Origin: Acinetobacter lwoffii
GTDB lineage: Bacteria > Pseudomonadota > Gammaproteobacteria > Pseudomonadales > Moraxellaceae
Direction: 5' to 3'
Assembly: GCF_024129435.1 (NCBI RefSeq)
Contig: NZ_JAMXXN010000004.1
Coordinates: 62,001 to 126,000, forward strand
Length of the DNA: 64,000 bases
Position 1 is the stretch's first letter. Every line of letters starts with the position of its first letter. This document shows positions 27,534 through 37,301 of the stretch, piece by piece. The notes under the pieces are model-generated. The model did not search any database. It was not told the origin of the DNA and worked only from the letters and a program-made list of their open reading frames with translations. The translations under genes were made by a program, and so were the position numbers.

Positions 27534-28313
27534 ATGAAAAAATTAGCGATTGCTTCGGCACTACTTTCAGCAATAGCAATGACTGGTACAGCAGCACATG
27601 CTTACCAAGCAGAAATTGGTGCATCAGCAGGAGTGGTTGATCCTGACAACGGTGGAACTAGCGGTTCTTTCGGCGTTGATGGTACATATTACTTCAATCC
27701 AGTTCAAACACGTAATGCACCATTAGCAGAAGCAGCATTCCTTGATCGTGCTAGCAACGTGAGTGCGCAATATCAATATAATGAAATTGGTGATTCTGAA
27801 GCGCATCGTTATGGCGTAGGTGCAGAGTACTTCGTACCGAATTCTGACTTCTACTTAAGCGGTAACGTCAATGGCCATGATCTGCAGGACAATGATGATC
27901 TAGAAAATGATTTAACCACCTATGCAGCTGAAGTCGGTTATCTGCCAGCGCCAGGTCTATTGATTGCGGCTGGTGTGAAAGGTTGGGATAACGACAATGA
28001 TGATGGCGTAGATCCAACACTTCGTGCTAAATATGTGACGACATTAAGCAATGGTAAAGATATCAACCTGGAAGCAGGTGCAGCGTTTGGTGATCTAGAT
28101 GAATACAATCTGGCAGCAGATTATTTCATCGACAAAACCTTGAGTGTCGGTGCTGATTATCACAATAATGATATTACCGACAAGAGCGAATTTGGTATCA
28201 ATGCACGTAAGTTCATTAACCAGCAAGTGAGCTTAGAAGGCCGTGTCGGCTTTGGCGAACAGTTTAACAATGACTACAATACCTTTGGTGTAGCAGCGAA
28301 GTACCGCTTCTAA
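27534..28313 (+). CDS. Omp33-36-like putative porin, first of a tandem pair
   Basis: A 259-residue outer-membrane beta-barrel protein with signal peptide MKKLAIASALLSAIAMTGTAAHA and mature N-terminus YQAEIG. It ends in KYRF. The block APLAEAAFLDRASNVSAQY (about residues 62-80) is shared with the Omp33-36-type porin at 1347 and with the next gene, so all three belong to one family. Many Asp and Asn residues fill the predicted loops. GAGGGG lies about 9 nt before the ATG. It has its own promoter and terminator. Substrate unknown. Confidence 0.8.
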   Translation: MKKLAIASALLSAIAMTGTAAHAYQAEIGASAGVVDPDNGGTSGSFGVDGTYYFNPVQTRNAPLAEAAFLDRASNVSAQYQYNEIGDSEAHRYGVGAEYFVPNSDFYLSGNVNGHDLQDNDDLENDLTTYAAEVGYLPAPGLLIAAGVKGWDNDNDDGVDPTLRAKYVTTLSNGKDINLEAGAAFGDLDEYNLAADYFIDKTLSVGADYHNNDITDKSEFGINARKFINQQVSLEGRVGFGEQFNNDYNTFGVAAKYRF

Positions 28314-28341
28314 TCTAAAACCAAAAGTTAGTCATGCATAG

Positions 28342-28369
28342 AAACCCATCCTCGGATGGGTTTTTTTAT
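28342..28369 (+). terminator. Rho-independent terminator of the first tandem porin gene
   Basis: AAACCCATC / GATGGGTTT stem with a CTCG loop and seven Ts, 28 nt after the stop. Confidence 0.8.
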
Positions 28370-28405
28370 TGCACTCTTAACAAGCATTTAGGTAGTTTTT
28401 ACACA

Positions 28406-28433
28406 TTGACGGGGCGGATATAAACTGTACAAT
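28406..28433 (+). promoter_or_regulatory. Promoter of the porin gene at 28489
   Basis: TTGACG (28406-28411), 16-bp spacer, TACAAT (28428-28433), then GTTACAA at 28435-28441. Confidence 0.55.
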
Positions 28434-28488
28434 TTGTTACAACTGTTCATCAAACAGTCATATTTTTATAACAAAGAGAGAAACCTAA

Positions 28489-29367
28489 ATGCTTAAGAAA
28501 CTTGCTCTTGCTACAGCACTTCTTGCTGGCCTGGGAACTGCACATGCTTACCAAACTGAACTTAATGTTGGGTATGAAAACACTGACTTTGAAAATAATC
28601 TAGGTGGATTTGAACTTGACTCTGATGGGGATTTATTTTTTGTTAACGGTAAATACTACTTAAATACCGTAAATACTAAAAATGCTCCTCTAGCTGAAGC
28701 TGCCTTTTTAAATAAAGCTAGTAATATTGGTTTAGGATACGTTAATGCTCAAAATGAATTGAGCGAAGCTGGTATTAATGCAGAAGAAGAGTTTGAGATT
28801 ATTGGTGTTAATGGTGAATTCTTTATTCCTAACTCTCAATTTTATATTTCTGGTAGTTTAAACCAAGTGGATTATACAGCTAGCGCACGTGCTCCTGGGT
28901 TTACTTATGATGAATCTGATGACACTACTGGCTATTCTTTAGAAGCTGGTTACTTACCAGTTAATGGGTTATTGTTGGCTCTAGGAGTTGCTAAAGAAAG
29001 TGTAGATCCTATGCTTGCTTCTAAAATTGGATTTGCTAGCACCCTTGGTTACGGTGTAGCTGTAGGTGAAGACACCGCTGTTTCTTTGCGAGCTAAATAT
29101 GTGACTCAAATTGGTAATCATTTTACTAATTTCGAGGGAGTAACATATTTCGGTGATGAAACTGCTTATCGTTTAGCTGCTGATCTTTATATTGATCCTA
29201 CACTTAGCGTTGGTGTTTCTTTTGCTGACTCTACTGCTGATGAATCAGATACTATTTTTAGTGTTCGTACTCAAAAATTCTTTACCCCTGCAATTGCAGC
29301 TGGCGTTAACTACACAACTACTGACGGTGCTGACTCTTTCGGTATTAACGGTACTTTCCACTTCTAA
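28489..29367 (+). CDS. Omp33-36-like putative porin, second of a tandem pair
   Basis: A 292-residue outer-membrane protein with signal peptide MLKKLALATALLAGLGTAHA and mature YQTELNVGYE. It ends in TFHF. APLAEAAFLNKASNIGLGY (about residues 64-82) marks the same family as the preceding gene and the porin at 1347. AGAGAG precedes the ATG at good spacing. Its codons end in T or A far more often than those of the gene before it, and the sequence is visibly AT-richer, which may reflect high expression or separate acquisition. The loop region around residues 130-150 and 170-200 is longer than in its neighbour. Confidence 0.8.
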   Translation: MLKKLALATALLAGLGTAHAYQTELNVGYENTDFENNLGGFELDSDGDLFFVNGKYYLNTVNTKNAPLAEAAFLNKASNIGLGYVNAQNELSEAGINAEEEFEIIGVNGEFFIPNSQFYISGSLNQVDYTASARAPGFTYDESDDTTGYSLEAGYLPVNGLLLALGVAKESVDPMLASKIGFASTLGYGVAVGEDTAVSLRAKYVTQIGNHFTNFEGVTYFGDETAYRLAADLYIDPTLSVGVSFADSTADESDTIFSVRTQKFFTPAIAAGVNYTTTDGADSFGINGTFHF

Positions 29368-29384
29368 TCTCTCCGATTAAAAGC

Positions 29385-29414
29385 AAAAAAACCGCTCACT
29401 TGAGCGGTTTTTTA
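29385..29414. terminator. Bidirectional rho-independent terminator
   Basis: AAAAACCGCTCA / TGAGCGGTTTTT stem with a CT-centred loop between the converging porin and recJ genes. Confidence 0.8.
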
Positions 29415-29418
29415 TGGC

Positions 29419-31119
29419 CTATTGTTCTAAATGGATAATCCGCATTTGCAGACTGACATTACCATTAAAGACATTTTTATCAAGCTCATAGACCAAGCGC
29501 GTATCTTTCATCGGGTCAAAGTCATATTTATCCGCTGCATTGAAGGCAATCGCATCCACGACCTGCCCATTCTCCAAAGCCACGCGCAATTTAAGATGCA
29601 CGTCTTTGAGCCAGCGATAGTCCATGATTTTGAACACACCATCAAAAATCGGTTGGGGAAATTTTTGCCCCCATGGACTTAAATTTTGTAATAAATCGAC
29701 TGTTTCAATGTGAAAAGCAGAAGCTGGCAGCTCTCCATCCGTCCATAAAGTCGCAGTGAATAAATCCTCATCCATCGCAGCAATTAGTGCTTCAAAGACC
29801 TGCTTAAACTCGGCGAAATTTTCTTTTTTCAGGGTTAAACCGGCTGCTGCTGCATGTCCGCCAAAATGACTGACTAAATGAGGATATTGCTCCGCCACCT
29901 GTTCAATCGCATCCCGGATATGAATGCCTTCTATCGAACGCGCCGAGCCTTTGATATGAAGCCCATCCTGGTCCGCGGCAAAGACAATACTCGGACGATG
30001 AAACTGCTCTTTCAAACGTCCTGCAACAATTCCAATCACTCCCTGATGCCAATGCTGTTCGAACATGATCAGCGCAGCAGGCAGTTCAGTTGCATCCCAC
30101 TGAATTTTATCCAGCTCAAGCAAAGCTTCCTGCTTGATTTTACCTTCCACCTGACGGCGTTCGACATTGAGCTGATTGAGTTGTTCAGCCAGTGGGTAAG
30201 CAGTTGCCAGATCAGAAGCCAGTAGACATTCGATGCCGATATCCATAGTTTCCATACGTCCAGCCGCGTTAATCCGTGGGCCCAGAACAAAACCGAGATC
30301 TTGGGCTTTTAGACCAGCAGGGTCACGTTTGGCAATATCCAGCAGTGCACTGATTCCTGCACGGCACTGCCCTTGCTGAATGCGTTTCAGACCTGCATCA
30401 ACCAGAATCCGGTTGTTATAGTCCAGACTGGCGACATCGGCATAGGTACCGAGCGCTACCAGATCAAGATAATTGGTAATTACCGTAGAGGATTTTCCAA
30501 GTTTCTTTCGATGGGTAGACAGATTGGCCAATACATAAAAAGCCACCCCGACCCCGGCCAGCGCTTTGCTTGAAAAGTCGCAACCCAGCTGATTGGGATT
30601 GACCACCGCTTCGGCTTGTGGTGTCGGCTTGGTCGTCAGATGATGATCTGTAATGATCACCTGCATGCCGTGATCTTGGGCCTGTTTGACTCCGTCATGA
30701 CTGGAAATGCCATTGTCCACGGTAATCAGTAAATCAGGTGTGAAACTGACAAAGGCCAGATCTGCAATTGCGGGCGTCAATCCATAACCATATTTAAAAC
30801 GGTCCGGTACCAGATATTCGACATTGGCACCCATATCGCGCAATGCCAGCACCATGAGTGCGGTACTGGTCGCGCCATCGGCATCATAATCGCCAACAAT
30901 CACGATTTTCTGGCCACGATCAATTGCCTGATCCATCAATTGAATTGCTTCGGGCAATCCTTTCATGGTGGGTGCCAGCAAATGCTTCAGCTTGAGCTCA
31001 AGCTCCTGCTCGGACTCCACCCCGCGACGGGCAAGAATCTCGGCTACAAATGCAGGAACACCCGCTAAGTTTTCAGAACGGGTTAGCAATGGCCGTTGTT
31101 TGATTTCCAGTTTTTGCAT
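29419..31119 (-). CDS. recJ: Single-stranded-DNA exonuclease RecJ
   Basis: A 566-residue 5'-3' single-strand DNA exonuclease used in RecFOR recombination, mismatch and base-excision repair. DHH phosphoesterase motifs are clear: IVIVGDYDADGATSTALMV (about residues 72-90), LITVDNGISS and VIITDHHLT near 160, and the C-terminal DHHA1 domain with GSARSIEGIHIRDA and VSHFGGHAAAAGLTL. Length fits the family. It is the last gene of a glmM-pdxH-recJ run, starting 2 bp after the pdxH stop, so translation is probably coupled. Confidence 0.95.
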   Translation of the reverse strand: MQKLEIKQRPLLTRSENLAGVPAFVAEILARRGVESEQELELKLKHLLAPTMKGLPEAIQLMDQAIDRGQKIVIVGDYDADGATSTALMVLALRDMGANVEYLVPDRFKYGYGLTPAIADLAFVSFTPDLLITVDNGISSHDGVKQAQDHGMQVIITDHHLTTKPTPQAEAVVNPNQLGCDFSSKALAGVGVAFYVLANLSTHRKKLGKSSTVITNYLDLVALGTYADVASLDYNNRILVDAGLKRIQQGQCRAGISALLDIAKRDPAGLKAQDLGFVLGPRINAAGRMETMDIGIECLLASDLATAYPLAEQLNQLNVERRQVEGKIKQEALLELDKIQWDATELPAALIMFEQHWHQGVIGIVAGRLKEQFHRPSIVFAADQDGLHIKGSARSIEGIHIRDAIEQVAEQYPHLVSHFGGHAAAAGLTLKKENFAEFKQVFEALIAAMDEDLFTATLWTDGELPASAFHIETVDLLQNLSPWGQKFPQPIFDGVFKIMDYRWLKDVHLKLRVALENGQVVDAIAFNAADKYDFDPMKDTRLVYELDKNVFNGNVSLQMRIIHLEQ

Positions 31120-31121
31120 GG

Positions 31122-31778
31122 TTATGGCATTAAGCGCTCTAAAGTCCAGCCATCATCGCTTTTACGATAACTCAGACGGTCATGTAAACGGTTCGGACGA
31201 CCCTGCCAGAATTCATAATAATCAGGTTCGAGACGATAACCGCCCCAGAATATTGGCTTGTCCAACTCTTGCTGATTCGCGACCTGGGTATGCAAATCCC
31301 AAAAACGTTGCTGCAATTCTTCACGACTGGCCACAACGCCACTTTGCGGGGTACTGATATGCGCGGCAATTTGGCTTTCCCGTGGACGTTTATGATAATA
31401 ATCGGTCGATTCTTCTTCCGATATTTTCTTTACACGACCCGAAATACGAATCTGACGTTCCTGATCCTGCCAGTAGAACAACAGTTCGGCATAAGGATTT
31501 TCAGCCAGATCCAGACCTTTTTGACTATCATAGTTGGTATAAAAGTCATATCCCGCTTCAGTCGCTCCACGTAGCAATACCGTACGCACATGCGGACGGC
31601 CTTGTGCATTGGCTGTTGCCAATGACATGGCATAGGGCTCGTACAATTTTGCTTCCAGTGCATGGTTAAACCATTGCAAGAACTGCATATGCGGATTCGG
31701 ATTGACTTGCTGTTCCTGCAACTCGCCTTTTTCATAATTCAGGCGTAGTTCACTCAGATCCTTGATCAGATCACTCAT
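31122..31778 (-). CDS. pdxH: Pyridoxamine 5'-phosphate oxidase
   Basis: A 218-residue FMN enzyme that oxidises pyridoxamine or pyridoxine 5'-phosphate to pyridoxal 5'-phosphate, the last step of vitamin B6 synthesis and salvage. The flavin-binding region RPHVRTVLLRGATEAGYDFYTNYDSQKG (in two parts around residues 60-88), ELLFYWQDQERQIRISGRV, and the C-terminal WGGYRLEPDYYEFWQG and RLHDRLSYRK are standard. It starts 14 bp after glmM ends and stops 2 bp before recJ. Confidence 0.96.
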   Translation of the reverse strand: MSDLIKDLSELRLNYEKGELQEQQVNPNPHMQFLQWFNHALEAKLYEPYAMSLATANAQGRPHVRTVLLRGATEAGYDFYTNYDSQKGLDLAENPYAELLFYWQDQERQIRISGRVKKISEEESTDYYHKRPRESQIAAHISTPQSGVVASREELQQRFWDLHTQVANQQELDKPIFWGGYRLEPDYYEFWQGRPNRLHDRLSYRKSDDGWTLERLMP

Positions 31779-31792
31779 TATCTATGTTCCCG

Positions 31793-33124
31793 TTAAGCGG
31801 CATTGGCACGCACAGCATCTGCCAGGCTGTTTGCAAGTGTGGTAACTTCGACCAGATCATCACCTTCGACCATCACACGAATGACCGGTTCTGTGCCGGA
31901 TTTACGAATCAATAAACGGCCACGACCTTTAAGCTGCTGTTCGGCTTTTTCAAATTCAGCTGCCAGTGCAGGCACTGAATAAGGATCAAACATGGCATTT
32001 AAACGTACATTGACCAGAACATTTGGCAACAGTTTAAAGTCAGCCACAAGTTCATGCAGGGCTTTTTTCTGCTCGACCATCACGGTTAAAACTTGCAGGG
32101 CTGCAATAATGGCGTCGCCTGTGGTGCTCTTGTCTAAAGTCAGAATATGACCAGAAGGCTCACCGCCAATTACCCAGCCATTTTCTTCCAGACCTTGCAA
32201 TACATAACGGTCGCCGACTTTGGCACGTAATAACGGCACTTGTGCTTTTTCCAGCGCCAGTTCCAGCGCCATATTGCTCATTAAGGTACCGACGATACCT
32301 GCCGGTTTTTTCGAGCTTTGAGTCGCAAGAATATAAAGAATATGGTCGCCATCAATCAGATTACCGGCTTTATCTACGAGAACCACACGGTCAGCATCCC
32401 CATCAAAGGCAATACCCAAATCCGCTTGATGTTGAACCACAGCTTGTTGCAAGCTTTCCGGATGGGTTGAACCACAGCCCTCATTAATATTTAAACCGCT
32501 CGGCTCATTGTGAATCGCAATCACACGTGCACCCAGTTCACGGAACACTGCAGGCCCCACGTTATAGGCTGCGCCATTGGCACAATCCACTACAATGGTA
32601 AGTTCATTCAGATCCAGATGATACGGGAACGTCGATTTACAGAATTCAATATAGCGACCATTAGCATCTTTAACCCGGATACTTTTACCCAGATTCGCCG
32701 TATCTTCAATCAAAAAATCTTTTTCAAGCTCCTGATTAATTTCGTCTTGTAAAGCATCTGGCAGTTTTTTACCTTCTGCAGAGAAGAACTTAATGCCATT
32801 ATCAAAATACGGGTTATGCGAAGCGGAAATAACAATACCCAAGCTGGCATGTAAGGCACGGGTCAAGTGAGCAATCGCCGGTGTCGGTAGTGGACCTAAA
32901 AGATGAACATAAACGCCAGCGGCATTCAAACCTGCTTGCAAGGCTGCTTCCAGGATATAACCAGACAAACGGGTATCTTTACCCAGAACCACCAATGGTT
33001 TGGATTTTTTACTATGGCGTTTTAAAACTTTTCCGGCTGCAAATCCCAGTTTCAGGGCAAACTCAGGGGTAATCGGCAATTCGCCAAACTTTCCACGAAT
33101 ACCATCCGTACCAAAATAACTCAT
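31793..33124 (-). CDS. glmM: Phosphoglucosamine mutase
   Basis: A 443-residue enzyme that interconverts glucosamine 6- and 1-phosphate on the way to UDP-GlcNAc for peptidoglycan and lipo-oligosaccharide. I start at the ATG at 33124 ([15 protein letters not shown]), the conserved beginning of GlmM, with AAGTGAG upstream; a longer frame from 33163 adds 13 atypical residues. The catalytic phosphoserine loop is [18 protein letters not shown], the metal loop DGDADRV, and the C-terminal [17 protein letters not shown] binds phosphate. First gene of the glmM-pdxH-recJ run. Confidence 0.96.
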   Translation of the reverse strand: MSYFGTDGIRGKFGELPITPEFALKLGFAAGKVLKRHSKKSKPLVVLGKDTRLSGYILEAALQAGLNAAGVYVHLLGPLPTPAIAHLTRALHASLGIVISASHNPYFDNGIKFFSAEGKKLPDALQDEINQELEKDFLIEDTANLGKSIRVKDANGRYIEFCKSTFPYHLDLNELTIVVDCANGAAYNVGPAVFRELGARVIAIHNEPSGLNINEGCGSTHPESLQQAVVQHQADLGIAFDGDADRVVLVDKAGNLIDGDHILYILATQSSKKPAGIVGTLMSNMALELALEKAQVPLLRAKVGDRYVLQGLEENGWVIGGEPSGHILTLDKSTTGDAIIAALQVLTVMVEQKKALHELVADFKLLPNVLVNVRLNAMFDPYSVPALAAEFEKAEQQLKGRGRLLIRKSGTEPVIRVMVEGDDLVEVTTLANSLADAVRANAA

Positions 33125-33195
33125 CTTTATCTCACTTCTTAGCGGATGATTGATATCACCCATTTTTTTCCTTGAGTCACACTTTACACCAAAAT

Positions 33196-33228
33196 AAAAA
33201 AGCCGTCATTTGCATGACGGCTTTTTAA
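33196..33228 (-). terminator. Rho-independent terminator of guaB
   Basis: AAAAGCCGTCAT / ATGACGGCTTTT stem with TTGC loop, 20 nt after the guaB stop on the minus strand; T runs on both sides. Confidence 0.8.
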
Positions 33229-33247
33229 AATTTTAAATCACAGGAAA

Positions 33248-34741
<1,494 letters not shown>

Positions 34742-34908
34742 CTATTATAAACAAATATCGGCTTAAATTTCATTGCAATTGCAAAATTATTTTTTTATTC
34801 AAGCTTCGTACACGCAGATCTATGTGGGTGCTAAAACAGTATCAATAATACGTCCGATCATGAAGTTCCCTATTTTAAAATATACCCCGATCATTTTAAT
34901 GAAGTGAA

Positions 34909-34932
34909 AAGCAGAGCCTAAGCTCTACTTTG
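34909..34932 (-). terminator. Weak rho-independent terminator after the cysteine-cluster gene
   Basis: Minus-strand AGTAGAGC / GCTCTGCT stem (one G-T pair) with TTAG loop and four Ts, shortly after the stop at 34940. Confidence 0.5.
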
Positions 34933-34939
34933 GATGGAT

Positions 34940-35305
34940 TTAGCTGACATATTCAAAACTGTCATCATTGTCGGCTTCATCAGTTTCAATCTGGACAAAG
35001 GGCAACATATTGTGTGCAATACGTGCCTTATTGCATTGCTCATCGGCAATCTGCACTTCTTTGCAGGATGAACTGCGCTGCTCATACATGCCGCAGCTCA
35101 CCTGCTGGCCGATGGTGCCATCAAGTGCGATACAGCGTGGATTTTTTTGATTGGTTCCAGCCATACATGAATAGACTGCTGTCACAGGTTCGGTATAGTG
35201 CTCAGGCATATGAATACCTTCAGCCCAATAGAACGAAACCCTGAAATAGGCGCAGCACGCCCCGCAGCTTAAACACGCATCCGGTTTTGGAACTTGAGAC
35301 AACAT
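34940..35305 (-). CDS. YkgJ-type cysteine-cluster protein
   Basis: A 121-residue soluble protein of the YkgJ/CxxCxxCC family. Eight or so cysteines are conserved in pattern: ACLSCGACCAYF at residues 10-21, a central SCMAG, a CIALDGTIGQQVSCGMYEQR segment and SSCKE, as expected for a zinc- or iron-sulfur-binding cluster. An acidic tail (DEADNDDSFEYVS) ends the protein. The biochemical role of this family is unknown. It is a single gene upstream of guaB on the same strand, separated by about 225 bp. Confidence 0.85.
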   Translation of the reverse strand: MLSQVPKPDACLSCGACCAYFRVSFYWAEGIHMPEHYTEPVTAVYSCMAGTNQKNPRCIALDGTIGQQVSCGMYEQRSSSCKEVQIADEQCNKARIAHNMLPFVQIETDEADNDDSFEYVS

Positions 35306-35401
35306 TTCTTATAAGTTCTCATTATCAAAAAAAGTTTTTTGGAGAAGAAATATAAAAAATGTTGTTTTTCCACACAAGAAAAAAATTATTTTTTGTGTGA
35401 A

Positions 35402-36199
35402 CTATTCAGGACAAGTAAAAACCGTTTCATCCATCAGGTCAGTTCCGCATTGCAGCGTTTCAATCCAGTCCAGAAACTGATTAATCTGCTCTTTACCGAT
35501 AAATGGTGTACCATGTTGCGGCACAATCATCTCGATCTCCATGCTGCGTACCATTTGCACCCAAAGACGAATGACCTTGTTATTGCACATATAGCGTTGA
35601 TGGAAGCTTTTCATTTTCGGAATATGCGCGGCAAAATTTTCTAGTGGCTTGGCGGCATCTTCGACCATAGACGCGCCCATATCACCTGAAAATAAAATCT
35701 TGGCAATCGGATCATAAAACTGGAAATTCCCCACCGAATGCAGAAAATGCGCCGGCACCGCCACAATATTTGATTGGCCCAGCGGAATGATTTGACCATG
35801 ATCCGGAAGCTCCACCAAGCGGTCTAACCAGTTACCTTTCATCCGGTCACTCATAAAGGCTGAGTTTAAGTGCGGCAAGAAGCGTGCCCACAGTTTGGAT
35901 GCCACCACTTTGGCGTCCGTATAGACCAGCCAGCGCGGCATCGAGGTGATGATATCCGGGTCCTGGTGCGAGGCCATGACATAATCCAGATTGGTCAAAC
36001 GGGTATATTTATTCAGCTCCATAGTCAGCGGCACATAGGTTAAATCACCACCCGGATCAAGTACCGCTGCGCGCTCATGATCAATGATCAGAAACTGGTT
36101 TGCCTGAACGCCTTCACCTTTAACCAGACTGGTAAAACTGATGCACTTATGTGTCCCGTTATCAAACAGGACCTGCGATGTGGTGCGTTCAAAAGCCAT
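35402..36199 (-). CDS. MBL-fold protein with a diiron-type (ODP) metal site
   Basis: A 265-residue metallo-beta-lactamase-fold protein resembling the oxygen-binding diiron domain of flavodiiron proteins, but without the flavodoxin part. Candidate metal ligands are in MASHQDPDIITSM (about residues 75-87; HxDxD in place of the usual HxExD), AHFLHSVGNFQF near 150, ILFSGDMGASM near 168 and IVPQHGTPFIG near 230. It could be an oxygen or NO sensor/reductase partner or a hydrolase; partner proteins are not adjacent. Single gene; the ATG lacks a strong ribosome site. Confidence 0.75.
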   Translation of the reverse strand: MAFERTTSQVLFDNGTHKCISFTSLVKGEGVQANQFLIIDHERAAVLDPGGDLTYVPLTMELNKYTRLTNLDYVMASHQDPDIITSMPRWLVYTDAKVVASKLWARFLPHLNSAFMSDRMKGNWLDRLVELPDHGQIIPLGQSNIVAVPAHFLHSVGNFQFYDPIAKILFSGDMGASMVEDAAKPLENFAAHIPKMKSFHQRYMCNNKVIRLWVQMVRSMEIEMIVPQHGTPFIGKEQINQFLDWIETLQCGTDLMDETVFTCPE

Positions 36200-36331
36200 G
36201 TAAATTCCCCAATTTATAATAAAAATAACGTTTTTATACCCGTATAAAATATAAGGAATTAATCAAACTTACAATCAATAAAACTAGCCATATCACACTA
36301 TTTACCAAGGTTTTGAGAGAATTTTAACCAT

Positions 36332-36361
36332 AAAAAATCCTGAGTTTTTAGCTCAGGATTC
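36332..36361 (-). terminator. Rho-independent terminator of the GDT1-family gene
   Basis: Minus-strand AATCCTGAG / CTCAGGATT stem and a T run, 22 nt after the stop at 36384. Confidence 0.75.
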
Positions 36362-36383
36362 ATGTAATTTATTATTTTATGAT

Positions 36384-36959
36384 TTAAAAGAAATAATGTT
36401 GAGCCAGTGTTGCGACACCAATCACCAGGAAAATCGCCGCCCCAATTTTATGAATCAGGCTGATCGGGAGTCTATTCGCCAGCTTATCTCCCAAAAATAC
36501 TGCAGGTGCATTGGCCAGCATCATGCCCAAAGTGGTCCCAAGCATCACCCAGAATACGCTATCGAAACGTGCTGCTAATGCGACCGTAGCAATCTGAGTT
36601 TTGTCACCAATTTCTGCCAGAAAGAACAGAATAAAGGTCGCACCAAATACCCCGAATTTTTGCCATTTATTGATACTGGCATTTTCATCCCCGAGTTCAT
36701 CCGGAATCAGCATCCAGACAGCCATTGCGATAAAGCCAATCGAGACGATCCACAGCAGCACCTCCGGCCCAATCACCGTGGTCACCCATTGCCCTAATAC
36801 CGCAGAAAGGCCGTGGTTAATCAGCGTCGCCAATAAAATGGCAACTAAAATAGGAACAGGTTTGCGAAAACGTGCAGCAAGCAGCAAAGCCAGCAGTTGG
36901 GTTTTATCACCCATTTCAGCCAGCGCTACGATTGCAGTCGACAGTAGGAATTCATACAT
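36384..36959 (-). CDS. TMEM165/GDT1-family (UPF0016) manganese exporter
   Basis: A 191-residue inner-membrane protein made of two homologous halves of three helices, each with the family signature: AEMGDKTQLLALLLA (residues 14-28) and AEIGDKTQIATVALA (about 116-130). Bacterial members such as MneA export Mn2+, while eukaryotic ones move Ca2+/Mn2+. The very strong manganese riboswitch candidate in its leader supports manganese as substrate here. Monocistronic, between terminators. Confidence 0.88.
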   Translation of the reverse strand: MYEFLLSTAIVALAEMGDKTQLLALLLAARFRKPVPILVAILLATLINHGLSAVLGQWVTTVIGPEVLLWIVSIGFIAMAVWMLIPDELGDENASINKWQKFGVFGATFILFFLAEIGDKTQIATVALAARFDSVFWVMLGTTLGMMLANAPAVFLGDKLANRLPISLIHKIGAAIFLVIGVATLAQHYFF

Positions 36960-36969
36960 GAGGTTTTTC

Positions 36970-37170
36970 TCTGGCTAGCATCCAATACCAATGACTCACC
37001 GCTCCTGCTAGCCAAAATCTGCAGAGTGGTAAATCAAAGGTCTTGCCAACAAAAGAAAGCTTGGAAAAGCTGACTTGGTTCTTTGCTATGATGACCATGC
37101 TCGGTTGAGCAAATATGTTGACCATCACCCTTCTGCTTTGCGCAAAAAGCGGCTACTCCCCAATGAAGTG
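36970..37170 (-). promoter_or_regulatory. yybP-ykoY manganese riboswitch
   Basis: The minus-strand leader contains GGGGAGTAGCCG (37161-37150), the hallmark of yybP-ykoY RNAs, then GGTCAACATATTTG and a TGCTC-AACC-GAGCA hairpin, as in the E. coli mntP and alx leaders. Just before the coding region a perfect 9-bp inverted repeat TGGCTAGCA / TGCTAGCCA (36972-36980 and 37006-37014) could be the switching element that controls ribosome access. Mn2+ binding is expected to raise expression of the exporter gene. Confidence 0.85.
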
Positions 37171-37175
37171 CGCCA

Positions 37176-37204
37176 AGTATAGAATCAAATAGATTATTTT
37201 TCAA
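37176..37204 (-). promoter_or_regulatory. Promoter of the riboswitch-controlled exporter gene
   Basis: Minus strand: TTGAAA (37204-37199), 17-bp spacer, TATACT (37181-37176). The start would fall near 37169, just before the riboswitch. Confidence 0.65.
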
Positions 37205-37212
37205 TGCAGCAG

Positions 37213-37240
37213 CAAAAAACCCTGCCGAAGCAGGGTTTTC
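37213..37240 (-). terminator. Rho-independent terminator of the aceE-aceF operon
   Basis: AAAACCCTGC / GCAGGGTTTT stem with a four-base loop and T run on the minus strand, about 60 nt after the aceF stop. Confidence 0.75.
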
Positions 37241-37301
37241 TCTTTACACCCTCTTTATATTTCTCCCAGAGAGAGAAAATAAAGGGCATATACATGATTT
37301 T

